In this document: in pieces, positions 23,715 through 36,505 of the stretch
Layout: each line of letters starts with the position of its first letter
Numbering within the stretch: the stretch's first letter is position 1
DNA from: Parascedosporium putredinis
Lineage: Eukaryota; Ascomycota; Sordariomycetes; Microascales; Microascaceae
Direction of reading: 5' to 3'
DNA length: 64,000 nt
Assembly: GCA_949357655.1 (NCBI GenBank)
Contig: CASHTG010000018.1
Coordinates: forward strand, 1,488,001 to 1,552,000
Made by a program: the position numbers and the translations under genes
The notes under the pieces: model-generated
Told to the model about the DNA's origin: nothing
Database searches by the model: none
Seen by the model: the letters and a program-made list of their open reading frames with translations, nothing else

Positions 23715-25108
23715 TCAAGACTCGCTATCATCTAGTTCTACTATCCTCCGTCTGCGTAGGAGTTCTCCTAGCGGCACATCCTCGTCGTCGTCAATTCTAC
23801 GAATCAGGGGAATATCCTCATCGTCATCAGAGTCGACTCCGTAATCGTCGAGTGTCTCGCCGTCGGCATTCCTGAAAGCCGTCTTGGTCCCCGAGCCGCC
23901 GACGTCGTCATCGACTACGTAAGTGTCAACTTCCTCTAGCTCCGCGAGCATATCGGCCCTCTCCCGCTTCCATCTCCGCATATCCGCCTCCTGCCTTCTC
24001 TGGAAAGCCTCTTTTCGTTCCTCGGGAGAACCGTACATTGGGATGGCGCCTTCGTCGTCCACATACTTTCCCGGCCAACCAGCCGCTCCGCGTCGGTGGC
24101 GATCAGGGTCCGGTGGCGGCCACATGCCGAGTCGGGTGTTGAAGCCATTCTCTTCGTACTCCCAACCAGGGCCTTGGCCGGTCCGCGAGAGGCGCGGGCC
24201 CCCTGCAAAGGGGAAGAACCATAAAAGGGATTTCTGGTGCCCATGGCATCCGACAAATTTTGAAGAAGCCAACGTCGTAAGGGAACTCGATTTTCTCCGG
24301 GGCCCGCCGGCATCGTCGTCGCTGTCCCACCAGCCGGCTCCGCGCCGTTCCACCGACCTCTCATGCTTTTCGATTTCCCAGCCCTCGATCATGGTGGTGT
24401 TGAACAGCCAGCCTTTTACGGTGCCCACAAGCATTATTCCGAGCGCGAAGGATGTGACGAAGCACACGATGCCGAGAAGCGCGAGGTGAATCAATCCTCC
24501 AAGGCTCGGGCCGAGGTAGGACGGCCAGTTTCGGGACTCCCAGAGGGCCATGAAGCGCAGGAGGAGCAAGTATGCTAGATACCACAGGGACAAGTTTGTC
24601 CAGACTAGGAAGCGAAGAAAGTGTGGGAAGCTCGTGAGGGAAACGCAGTTCGCGGTCCACGGGCAGTGGTGGTCCATTTTTGGGATGCATCGGCGGCAGT
24701 GGCGGCAGTGATGGGCCCGCGGCGGTTTTGCGACGTTGCACTTGGTGCACCAACGGGTGCCCGGACCGCCGGGGGTGCCCCTGCGGGGCCGAAAGCCGAT
24801 TCGCCGTCCTCATCGGAGCTCGAGTCTTCTCCTCGCCGGTCGTCCGATGTGGGCTTATTGCCGGTGCTGCCGATAACCGCGGGGTCGTAGCGCCCTGGGG
24901 AAACGGTACACGCTCTGTAGTAGGTCCACCAGAGGCAGGCGAGGAGAGCGTTGAAGGTGATGGTCTGCTTCTTGGTGGGCGGGCCAGGGTCGAGGTTTTT
25001 CGCGGTGTAGAAGAGGTATTGGGAGGTATAGGCGAGGAAAATGATGAGGAGGCAAACGGCGGGCACCGCCAGCCTCTTGACTATCGGAGCATCATTGAAA
25101 CCGGACAT
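23715..25108 (-). CDS. PFA4: DHHC protein S-acyltransferase Pfa4
   Basis: ER-membrane palmitoyltransferase; yeast Pfa4 acylates chitin synthase Chs3 and amino-acid permeases. Intronless. The start MSGFNDAPIVKRLAVPAVCL opens a first membrane helix; a second lies at FNALLACLWWTYY. The cytosolic loop holds the zinc-binding DHHC domain: RWCTKCNVAKPPRAHHC, HCRRCIPKM, then DHHCPWTANCV. Two further helices follow (FLRFLVWTNLSLWYLAYLLL and LIHLALLGIVCFVTSFALGI). A conserved Pfa4 block after them reads EKIEFPYDVGFF and NPLLWFFPFAGGPR, then NGFN and MWPPPDPD. The tail is very acidic with DDDED runs. Four single-base losses: 24771-24775, 24299-24302, 24258-24261 and 24227-24229; the last three fall within 76 bases. 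With them 1394+4 gives 465 residues. Divergent from the GT90 gene. Confidence 0.93.
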
Positions 25109-25638
25109 GATGATGCCATGGGGATGGAAGCAGCAAAGGGGGTCCGTCGCCCCGGTGGATTTTTGCTGTATTCGGGACTAAATTGTGGTGGGTCGTCGAT
25201 GAGCTTGGATGGGTTGAGGTTGACGGGTGATGTCAGCCCCCTAAGCTGAAACTCTAGATTTCGAACACGCGGCCACCAGCTTGCGCCGTTCTTTGGGCCT
25301 GCAGCTTTACGTGTGCCCAGTGGAGCTTCCACGCGTTCACTTTCAGGGTTCGTATCGTATTTCAATTCAGGGGTCGCGCGGGAGATTACATAAGCCCGTA
25401 TCTGCAATTCCCTGTTTCCAAGACAAAAACGATGAAGGAACGAGCAACACGAAGAAGTCATGGATCGACAAACTTTAGTGTTGCAGAATTTCTGCGTTAT
25501 CCGAAGTGTCCCGAGGCGTCGAGAACCAGTTTGGGACCATGAGATAATTTGAAATGCTGCACTTGATGTTATGACGACTTTCCGATCCTCCTCCTACCCA
25601 TCACGGCGAGCTACTTGTAGATCCCCTGCAACTTGACG
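25109..25638. promoter_or_regulatory. Shared divergent promoter region, Pfa4 / GT90
   Basis: 530 bases between two start codons pointing apart, hence expected to carry both promoters. No factor-binding site is convincingly identifiable. Confidence 0.45.
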
Positions 25639-28600
25639 ATGGTTACTCGCTATGTACGGGGTGCAGGTCGGCTTGTGAATAAGTCGACAGGCTACACGTT
25701 TCTCGTGCTTGCACTCATGTAAAACCCGACCTTTCCGCCTTCTCCCTTTCGCATTCCTGAGGAGCCTGAGAAGCTAATGTTGCAATGCTATCAGATGTAT
25801 TGCAATCTACGCCAGAGCCAACAGCACTCTTGAGAGCTATGCTGTTCTAGGTACGTTTCGTCTCGCCCCGAGAACCCATCCGCTGCCAATGCCGCAATCT
25901 ATGAGTCTCTGTGCTAACCTCGCATCTTAGACGAGCCAAGAGGAACAGCCGCTTGCGCTTTCGGAGCCGCGGCTGCCCTGGTTTGGGCAGCGTCCTTTGC
26001 CGCGCGCAAGCTGCTAGGGGGCAGTTCCCCTCTGGTTTGTCTCACCTTGCGTGGCCCCTGCCGTTGCTTGCGGAACCTCTTTTTTTTTTTTCTTTTACCC
26101 TCAGCTTACTGACATGATTCTGAAGTAGAGCCACTTCATGGAGACGTGAAGAGGCATGTCCCGTCGCCAAAGAGGCCGCGCGCGAAATCCCAAGTCATTG
26201 TTTCGTTGCTCTTATTCGCTCGGCTCGAGCTCTTTCTCGCCGAGAGCAGGAAGGCCCAGTGCTCCACGCCGGGAGTCGAGGTAGGGACAAACCCTCTAAC
26301 ATCCCGTCTTGTGCTGTCCGTAGAATCTAACAGCCGGCCTAGTCCTTCATCTGCATACCCCTACTCATTTACGAGCTCTTTTTTCTCTGCCGCCCAAGGT
26401 AGAAGAGCAGGACGTCTCAGAGCCATGGGGTGACCTGTTTTTGGATGCCGTGAATTGGCTCACTGGTTCTAAAGCCGTTTTTGTGATCAGCGTCATCCTC
26501 CTTTGCTTGGGTACCCATGATTCGCTCGCCCAGATTACGAGGACGAGTTTCTTTTGCGCAGGCACTCTTGATAGTGCGGCGTCTACCCTCTTCATCCAAG
26601 TTCTGGGTATGTGTCTAGATGCTGCTGTACTGGCTCTCTTATGGCAAATCATGTCATGGACCAAGTCGACGCATGCTCGACTCCAGGCACTTTCCTCAGT
26701 CCTGCAACTCACTTTCGCCCTTGCCCTAAGTGTCTTCACCATTTCGGCATTGTTCTCGGGACGTAGCATCTGGGCCGTCTACATGTCCGATGTCTTCACT
26801 AGTGGATTCCTCCTCTCCGCCGTGCTTGTCGCCTTTACCATTTTGATGTGCGAATCCACCCCGATGGCGCCCGCCGCAACGCTCGTCATGGCTGTTGGCC
26901 AAGTCGCATCCCTCGAAAATGTGGCAAGAATGCAGATCTGGCTTCATGGAACAGCGTTCGGAACCATCCGCCCTCTATATTACCTCTTTTTTGGTTACAG
27001 CCTCATTCTTAGCCGGCGCCATTTCGAAATGCTTAAAACGATCCAGCGGCTCTTCATATTCTGCTCGCTTGCGGTCATCATCTTCACGGCTCTTCCTCTC
27101 GCGTTGCTTCGAGAAGGCAGGCATGAACTCCATATACATCCACTCAATAAGTTGATATACGAGGCGCGCATCATGTCTGACACCTGGCTGGTAAAGGTTT
27201 CTACTAGTGGCAGCCTGCGTGTGGCCGTTTCGGAATACCGGGAGCGTAACCACGGCCGGGAACCGCCGCCCGGGTTCGATGCCTGGTATTCATTTGCCCT
27301 CGAGAAGAAGTCTGCAATCATCGACCACTTTCCCCAGATTAACCACGATTTACTTCCATTCCGGAAGCTCTCTCCCAAAGTTCTACGACAAAGAGTAAGC
27401 CAGCTTAGCGACAAACCGGGTATCGCTGTGGTGGAAATACGTGGAGGGAAGGTTAGCACTACATCCACTATGGGGGAGCCCTCATCCAAACTGTTGAGCC
27501 ATTTGGTGTCCATGATTTCAGCATTCTCCAAACATCTTCCCGATATGGACATACCGGTCAACCTCCATGATCGACCGAGGGTGCTCCAAACGTCCAGGCA
27601 GTCTTCCGATGCCTGGACACCGACTTCAGTTGCTGAGTGGCAGCATGCGATATCTCGGAGCTGCCCACCAGGCTCAAGTGCGCGGTCCCGCACCGCGTGG
27701 AGTGTCAGGGACTTCACCACCAGGTACTTGTCCTCTTACTCCAAGTGGCAATTCACCACCTACTGGGAGGGATCGCTCGACACCTGCGACCAGGCCGACG
27801 TCCCCTATCTTCACGGCTTCCATATGGCCCCACAAGCCAACGGCGACCTGTTCGTGCAGCTCATGCCTGTCTTCAGCCGCTCCAAAACGGGTGGGTTTGG
27901 GGACATTCTTTTGCCGTTTCCGAACGACGAGGATGCGGAGCAAGAGTCCATGGGTAACTTCAACGGCAAGGAGACGAATCTCTATTGGAGGGGCGGGTAC
28001 GGTGACCCGGCGGTCGGGCAGCAAGGGCTGCGTGGCAACCACAAGCACCGGGTAGCACACCTCGTCAACAACGCTACCTCATCGGATGAGACCCTAGTGG
28101 TCCTCCCCTCCCTAACAACGGTGAGAAGTTCGCCTACGCGAGGATCCCCACAATGGAACTCAACGGGCTCCTCCCACTCGACGTCGCCTTCACCACTGAG
28201 CGTGAAGCCCACACCTGCAGCGGTACGTCCTGCGACCTCGCCCGTCTAGAGCTAGGCGCCGCGGGGCCCCAGACCGCGCCCCTCGATCACCGTTATCTCC
28301 TTGTTCTCGACGCCGACACGGGCCCGTCCACAAACCCCACCGCGATGGCCGCCATGGGATCTAGCGCCGTGCCCTTCGTCTCGACCATCTTCACCCACTG
28401 GTACTGGAGCGCGTTATGCCCTGGGTGCATTTCGTGCCCGTGAACCTCCGTCTCACGGATTTGCACAGCACGCTTTCTTATTTTACGGGCCTGCAGGACC
28501 AGACGCAGAGCGGCGCGGACCGCGAGGGTGAGCAAGGTGAAGGCGGGCAGGAGCCAGGTACAGGCCATGTCACCATCGCGGGCAAGGCCGTCGGTCTAAG

Positions 28601-28771
28601 TGGCAACCTGGACGATGCGAGGTGGATCGCCTCTCAGGGCAAGGCCTGGGCCAAAAGGCCCTGAGGAGGGACGACATGGAGGTGTACCTCTTTAGACTCC
28701 TCCTCGAGTGGGGACGCGTAATTGATGACAGGCGGGATGAATTGGCATTCATGTACAAAAGCAACAACTAG
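25639..28771 (+). CDS. Polytopic GT90 (CAP10-like) glycosyltransferase
   Basis: GT90 proteins include the cryptococcal capsule protein Cap10 and metazoan O-glucosyl/xylosyltransferases; the fungal sub-family with a membrane N-terminus has no settled substrate. Exons 25639-25718, 25795-25850, 25931-26034, 26131-26280, 26399-28771, deduced from splice sites and frame; phases fit. The start MVTRYVRGAGRL is followed by the hydrophobic stretch YTFLVLALICIAIY, then about seven further hydrophobic segments to residue ~370. The GT90 core opens with ERNHGREPPPGFDAWY and includes HAISRSCPPGSSARS, CDQADVPYLHGF, LYWRGG, IPTMELNGLLPL and MPWVHFVPVNLRLTDLHSTL. It ends EWGRVIDDRRDELAFMYKSNN. Three single-base losses: 28105-28112, 28406-28407 and 28657-28658. 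With them 2763+3 bases gives 921 residues. The start is inferred, not certain. Confidence 0.85.
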
Positions 28772-31700
28772 ATAATCAACCAGAACCCTCCGTTTTTTTC
28801 CAGCACCCCCTCTCTTTCTCCCTCTCTCTCACAATCCCTTCCTCCCTCCCCAAGCCTCTTCAGTGGTGTTTTTCGCTACTTGCCTGCATTGCTCACTGCC
28901 TGCGCCAGTCAGCATGCCGGAGGGGGACCCCGAAGTCCAAACGGACCACGGATCGCCTCTACTTGCTTTTTGCCTTGAGCTCGCTTCCAGCTCCTTTTTC
29001 CTTTCCCAACCTCCTCCGTGTACCTCGCAGGGGGAGGGTATGTTTTATGCGTCGGGATACCGGAATGCGATAGACTATTATGTAGATTCCAACGGGATTG
29101 CTTTTTCTTTCTTTTTAGGGGAGAGCTCCCCTACCAACATATCTTGAAACATCTCAACGCTCGTCTCAAGGCCTGGGCTATCCATATATCATACAATCTC
29201 GACGCATCGTCGGACATGTGCTGCTACCGTGAACAGCTGTCCCACGTCCTTAAGGTCCCGTCCTGTCCTGCAGACCCCCTTGGCATCAGCTTGCGAAGAG
29301 GTGACCTTCCCAGCCTCCGAACCCCCGCCGGGCTCGTTTGAATCACTCCATCCCATCGTTCTATTTCCTCTTCAGGGTGCTATGTAACGTAGGGTGGTCC
29401 CCGTAACGAGACCTCGCCTCCCGTTCGAAGAGGGATATGGCTTCTCCAACACGTACAAGTCCCGAGTACCCAGGTCTACGTCCTCGCCGTCCTTTTACCC
29501 CGACAGAACTATGTGTCGCACGGCGTCAAGCCAGGCTTTGCTTGCTTGTCAATCCGTTGTCAGGAAGGTGTAAATGTGGGGAGGGGAACGAGGAGAAGTG
29601 GCGAAAGGCTGCCTGCCGCAGGCTGGAGTGTGGAAATGGCAACGGTGAGGGGGTACTGGCAAATCCTGTCTCTCGGCGAGCTGCGAAAACAGACCAATCC
29701 CCGGTCTTCTCTCGCAGACTGCTCCTCACCGGTCATACAGTCATTACTTCACAAGGACTGGCCGGGTCCCCGTCCGTTGCCTTATGGTTGTCGGCTTGCA
29801 CACACGCAATCTCCCGTTCCATCGCCCTTGGCAGTATCAAACTGGAACCCAGCCAACTAGGTGAGGGGTTGCCTGCCGGGCAAGGCTATTTATTGGATGG
29901 GCACGAGAGGCACTAGGATTTTATTGATAATCCGAACTCGGGGGAGACTGGCAGAGACTCGGCTCCAATCCCAGTACTTCCTCTCTTTGATGGCGGCTAA
30001 CAGAGCCGTCGAACCTCCTTGCCACCAATATTCTTCAACACCCGACACCGATAGACCCTGTCGCCTCGAGCTGCAGCAACTGTAATTTCGATAGTTGGGA
30101 TGGAGTTGGCCGAATATGATAAGTGAGAGAGAGGGGTGAGGGGAAGGGCTCATACAACAAGAGCTGCTTGCATCCGCCGATCTATCCAGGCCGGCGCTGC
30201 CGATGCAGGACTGACGTTCGCCGTTAGGGCAAAGTCGCAACCATTCGTTGGCCTGGCTGGCCCATTTCCTCGAATTAGTCTTTCTGCCTCCACTTTTCAT
30301 GCTGAGGGGACGGGAGGTGAAGTAGAGCTCCTAGTTTAGGTGTCTCGCAGCTTACAGCGAGACAACAAGTCCCTTGCCTCACTGGTGCGGCGTGTTCACG
30401 CGTCATACCCACGCACGCGAAGAAGTCATCGAGGCAGTTTGGTTGATTGCTCGCCGAGGAACGAATCATCACCAGATCGATATGTATATATGTATATATA
30501 CCCCTCTTGCGTTCGCCCCTTTCCTTAGAACGATGCTCTATTGCTTGTATTCCTTGAACTCCAAACATGAGGCCCTCTCAACGTACCGGTTGGAATCGTG
30601 GCCTCGGTGTGCTCGCATCACCGATATATCGCGATGTGGCGAACGGTGTACATGCCTTACTCTGTCGACACCGACTGAAGTTTTTTTCTCCTTTTTGAAG
30701 AAACAGGGCGAGGGAGGCGCCACCTGAGAGAAGAAGGCGTTTTAGTTATGACAAGTACAGGTTTGATACGGTGTTCTGCATGGTACCAGGGAGGACAACA
30801 GCTCCATGCAGCGAAAGAGGCACTATCACCTCACCTGGTCCAATGACGCGTCAATTACCAGAGGTGATGCCGCGAAAGGGGCCAGGCCACCTTTGCAAAT
30901 GCAGCTGTGTAGGGGACCAGGGGTTGTAAAAGCGAACTGCACAAAGGTATTAAGCGTGAGGCCCCAAGGCTAGGATTGATGACCTGCAGCGATAAAAGTC
31001 AACAGAGGCTCTGCCAACCTTGCGAGCTGCTGATTTCGAAAGACGCGGGCTCTCGTTTGCCAACAAGTAAGTCTCTTTGTGCACGGCAACTTTACCCCTA
31101 CAGGCCTGACTCGACATCAACTCCTAGGTGGTGGCGACAATTGTCGAATTCCGTCGCGATGTGCATCAATCCCGTAAAGGTGGCTAGGAGGTGACTGACA
31201 TCCCAGCGATTACAGATGGACTGGATATTTGTGCACGAGTCTGAGGAGACCCTAGGACGTCCACATCAACATGCGCGCATATTGGTTGGCAGCGCTTCTT
31301 GCTCTTTAGCTATCGGTCCTCGCGAGTATGCGTAGGAGTTAGGTATGGCAGCTAGCTCTCGCACTTCTCTTTTCTCTTTCCCAAACAGCATCTCGAACAC
31401 CTCTCCAGTTATAATTTTAGACGTTACCGAAATGTGCTGAGATCGAAAACTTATGTGCGCCAATGCGTTTTCGTGCCCGATTATAAGGCTTGGACCTGAG
31501 GTGCACAGCTGGCTTGAGTGTAATCATTCTTCACTCGACGAGATTCTAGGTCCGACAGAGAGCGACGGAAATAACGGAAAGAGTACAAAAGTCCGGAAGA
31601 AAGGCCGTGAACGAGGCACGTTCTGTTCCCTGGAGGCTTTCCCTTCCCCAGCCGACCCTCTTATTCCCTTATTCCGCGCCCCTTCCTATTCGTTCGCCCC

Positions 31701-33643
31701 TTGTCTTTTTTGTTTTTTCTTGTTTTTCTTGTTTGCCAAAGGGAAGACAAACGATGGCCCCTTGATCGCCTACCCTAATCGTCTCAAGGCCACCTAGCGC
31801 TCAGGGAACATCATCCTCGCAAGAAGAAAACCTACGAGCGCCAGCGGAAGTTGTGTGCTCGATGATGCTGGTGGAACAGAAATAAGATTGATTCACCTTT
31901 CCCCATCATCCCCTATGTGTCATTTGGCTGGAGAGCATGATTAATACTACTTGTAGCACAAGCTCTTGGTGTAAATGTCGGATGGCTATTGCCTCACTTT
32001 GTAGGCTCAATGTTTGAAACGACTGGTGGTACTTGTATATGCCCGGTCTGGCCACTTCTGCTTGCCGGAAGACTCTCAGGTCCTTCCCAAGTGGCGAGAC
32101 TGGGGTACAATGTTAAGCCCGCGCACGGGAAGTGAAGACGTGCAAGTCTTGCTTGCATATGCAACGCGAAGATGGACAGGCGGCGAGGGCAGGCTAAAGA
32201 GACGGTCTCGAGGTGCAATAGGTCAATGCCCACGACTGTGGATGCCAACCCCTCCTGCGATTTCGCACAGGTCCTTGTCACCTGTCCTCCACGCCGGCAA
32301 CGCAGGGAAGGCAAGTAACAGGTTTGGCTAGAACACACAAGCTCATGACATTATTCACCGATTATTTTTCTTCCCCTCCAGATTAGCGCGGGCTGCCCCA
32401 TCTCCGTGGGGTCGCCCACCCCGCATCCAATGCGTGAAAAAGCACAGATCCACAGAGATCCAATTTCCTGTGCCGAGGATCAAAGGACATTCGGCCAGAG
32501 CGACTAGGGTCAGGAAGAAGAGTCCCACAGCGAGGTCGCCTGGCAAGCTTGGAAAAAAGTGTCCAACTGGCCAAGCTTCCAATAGGTGTTGGGACCGAAG
32601 ACAGAGATGACCTCGAGGGAGAATTATCCAGAGGCCCTTCCCTTCGCCAGGACGTCTGTTGATCCGGGGTGTTTATTATAAGTCGCAGGTCTGATCTAAA
32701 ACAAAGTCTGTTGCTCGTCCGATCATGGCACCTTGGGCCATCCTTCTCCAGACAGCCTCGATTATGATGCTCGTGCTTCCGACAAGCTTGAACAAGGACG
32801 GCTTTTGTCCGGCCGGGCAAAGAGGGGTCAAGGAGGATCCACCAGGCCTCTTTCCTCGAACTTCCATGGGGTTTCGGGAAACGTTGCAAGTGCCCATTGG
32901 GCTTGTTTCCACGTTCATATCCCGCTTCCCATTCCACCAGAAAACAGTGGCCAGACGATTAAGAGGGAAATACTCCACTCTCCCTCCAACTTGCCATTCC
33001 CGGACTTCTGTTAGTTACTCTGCCCTGATCACGGTGGCTGGGCCAGATTCGGATCGCAGCATCTTCGTTTAATTCCGAGAGCTGCCACAGAGAAAAAGAA
33101 ACCATAGATAAAATTCAGAGCCCACGTACGAAGTATAACCGCTGGGTAGATAGACAGCCACGTCGAACAACTGCCCGCTCCCCTTGGCAGGGTAAAATCT
33201 GCGTTGGTTTTGATGACCACTACAGGGTACGGCGGTTTGCCAAGATAATGTCCTTGTCCGGAAAAGACTGGCAAAAAGCTTGATGGCTGGGGAGTGAGCC
33301 GGGCATCTCAGTGCCCGCCCAAAGCCACAGAATTCCCCAGAAATTCAAAGTCTTGAGCTTCACCTGCAGCCACAGAAAACTGCGTAACCCGTAATAGCCC
33401 CTCAGAGAGCATAACAAAGTAAACATCAATTTTTGACCGCAATGAAACGACACCCCCACCTCTGTTGACCGAAACGGAAAACCAACCCCAGATTAGCGTG
33501 GAGGACTGCCAGCGGAGCTCGATGCTGTCCGACTGAGAAGTTTACATGCATATCAGCCGGGTTTCGAAACCATTCTAACCCCGGGCGCGCGGGAAGCTGG
33601 CCGGCCCCATGGAAATTGGATGGGAGTGAACAGGCTGCCTATC

Positions 33644-33669
33644 TTTTTTTTTTTTTTTTTTTTTTTTTT
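33644..33669. repeat. Poly-T run of 26
   Basis: 26 consecutive T, the longest mononucleotide run in the window. On the minus strand it is a poly-A tract; there is no target-site duplication or adjacent ORF that I can identify, so a retroposed tail is not supported. Confidence 0.9.
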
Positions 33670-35156
33670 GGTGGTGTTTGAAACCACTGAAAAGGATTAC
33701 CCATAGGCCTTTGGCCGTCTTCTGCTCCCCGGCGGACGGGTATAGGAAGCTTTTGGCTCAAGTCGTTCCAGTCATGTTGCCGTCGTAATTCATCAAGTGA
33801 AGCCAAAATCCAGTGCACTGATGATCCCTCTGGGCCTTATTAGCTAGCCTCTTGACCTAGCCGTGGTTTCAAAGCCGATTATCATGGTTGACAGCATCAC
33901 CAACGTGCAACGCTCAGGAGGGGAAATCCGGCTCGCAGCTATCGAGTTAGCGACGCAACAGGATTTGAGAAATGGATCTCGGTCATAATAGGAAGTGGAA
34001 AATCACTGGCCCCGTTGTCCAGTGCTGCGCCAGGGAAACCCATGATTCGCGTTTTGCTTCGCGTGCCTCGTGAGATTACTGGGTGAGCAAGAGGGTCTAC
34101 CACGCACTTGTGGGGTGCGAACCTGCCCTTACGACATCAAATCAATGTCGTCAGAGAGTTGCAGATGCGGACAGATTGGACTAGCTTAGCGTTCAATTGT
34201 CCCGGCTTCGCACCTTCCTTTGCGACTCCGAAGTACTGTTGTAGAACCGAGCAAGAGCACCCATTCCCCCGTGCATCCTCGGAACTGGGTACAGGTCTTC
34301 CTATTGGAATTCAAACCGGTTGGGGCAAGTCCATTGTTCCTCGAGGTAAGAGCTTTGGAGACTTGGCATTAACTCCTTGCACCTCGTACTCGCCAGCCCA
34401 AGATGGCCATTGCTCGCCTCTTGATTCGAAGGACTGAGGTGGGAAATGATGCACTCACTCATCACTGTTCTCTCGACCAACGCACCTTCCTGTCCGACCC
34501 ATCGTACAGCACAGCACAACAAAGCAGGGTCTTACTACTACCGACGGTGGAGTGGCGATCCGCCGCACTTTCCCTTTCGGTGAGAGAAAAAAAAAAAGAG
34601 GGCGGTCTCAGCATGTGGGGATGTGGAACATCGAACTATGTTGGCGTGTGGATGTCCTGTTGGATTGGGGGATGAGGCGTTAGCGCAAGTGCAGGATTGG
34701 GGTTTGCCCCGGAGCAGAGTTACTTCGATGGAGGTAAAGCGTGACCATGTGCTATGAGGAAATTTTCAATCACCAACCCTGAAGCGAAAGCGATGGCGGA
34801 CGCGAGGTATTAGGCTCCGCAAACTCCCTTCGAGGGCTCTTCGGTTCCGATTCCCGAAAGTCGCGGACGCTGGGGCAACCGGGTACCAAGATTATTATTG
34901 AGGAGCCACACCTTGGGCCGTTATCGCATGTGTGCGTGGGCGGCTACACAGCACAGGGATTGACCTAGGTCTATTGCCTCACCGAATCACACGATTTGCG
35001 TCCACGACGTTGTTGACCTCAATGCTCTCCTCTGAGTAGCCGAGATGGCTCAGTGGCGCGGGCAAGTGCGCAACGCGAGCCCAAGGCAAGGAGGCGCACC
35101 TGAGCACGGGCGTCCAAGGAGCCTGTGCTTCCCAAGACCGACTGCTGGCAAACTGT

Positions 35157-36505
35157 GATCAATTGATCCATAGATGGCCTCTCTTCATCGTGGAGTGGAC
35201 CCTGTCTCTTCAACTGTCCAGCCACCCGCAAAGTGGTGTCTCCTGCATCTGGGTGTCAGGGGGCGTGCACGTACAACACTACCCCCATCATCGAACTTAC
35301 ACAGGGCCTTCACCTTCGGACCAGTTCATCAATCCACAATGTTTCCCACAATCACACTCGCTGTAATTGGTCTTTATTCTAACACCTCAGGCTCCTCTTC
35401 TCGGCCTGGCAGCTGGCCCTGTCGGTGTCTCGCTCCCCTTGTCTTTCCACCCCGCCCCCGCCCCTCGCTTTCGAATTATCGCGACGCAATCGGCGGCTAA
35501 GGGAAAGGTAGGGAGGACAATAATGGCAATGATTGAGTTGAAGTTTGCCCTTGAGAAGTGGGTTTTATAATTTTTCTTTCTTTTTCGTCTTCCCCCCTCT
35601 GCTATAGCTCCCTTTCTTCGTCTCCCCTCTGCCTCGTCGCTTTTTTATTTTTATTTTTCCCCCTTTGGTTTTGTTATCTCCTCTTTTAACTCTCTTTTCC
35701 CGGTTCACCTCTCGCTCACTTGTTCGCTTTTTACCGGAAGCCCTCTCTGTTATGTCCCTATTCTTGAGCGATTATGGTTCCATTCATTCTAAGAATGGAT
35801 AGGGACTTTAGATGTGAAGGCCCTTAGGAAGTACCTGTAACTGTTACAACCCTTTCCCCACATCTCCCCATGCGACATGCATCAATTGATCCATTGATCC
35901 CCTCCTGACCTCTTCCTACCGCATCCACCCGACATCGATTGATGTACACCTCTCCTACCACTACCTAGCGAATCGACCACCGGGACCCCAGTCCACCACC
36001 CAAAATACCATTCGTCCATTTCACACCCTGCTGTTGCCTCTTAACCATCTTGTTTGTGTACTGCCGCCGGAACACAACTGTCTCACCCGCCCATCCGTCA
36101 CTATTTCGATTTTACCCTGCTAATCTTGTCGAGCCGGAGGAGGCCCTGGCCAAAATAGTCCGAATGGAGTGATGAAGGGTTTCGCCCCAAACTAGTTCAA
36201 TTCTTGGTTCCTCACATCAAACGGGGCAACAGCGCATCCCACTGATCTAGCCAGACTGCTGTGATTTTCCGCGCTCCCAGACAATGCCCATCGAGGTCGA
36301 GTCTGCTGTGACGAGTACAGTTCTATCGCGTGTCGATACCAAGCGGCCCTGCGGACTCGTGGGCCAATGCATGGGATTCGTCGAAAGATGTATGGAGAGA
36401 TGCATTGGATCCACCGGACCTCTTGGGCCTCTCCTGGGCGCCTGCTGGGCCTGGACTGAACGGGGAACAGGGTCCCTCCCCTTGTAGTGTATCAATTGAT
36501 CAATT
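35157..36505. repeat. Cluster of ATCAATTGAT palindromes
   Basis: The 10-base palindrome ATCAATTGAT occurs at 35158-35167, 35881-35890 and 36491-36500. The first is embedded in the 12-base palindrome GATCAATTGATC (35157-35168) and the third overlaps another, AATTGATCAATT (36494-36505). The first two share the 14-mer ATCAATTGATCCAT. A related near-palindrome, CATCGATTGATG, is at 35933-35944. This could be a set of sites for a dimeric factor, or chance. Confidence 0.5.

Noticed and set aside
35040..35110. tRNA A-box-like text (GATGGCTCAGTGG)
   Set aside because: No GTTCGAATC-type B box or matching acceptor stem follows at tRNA distance.
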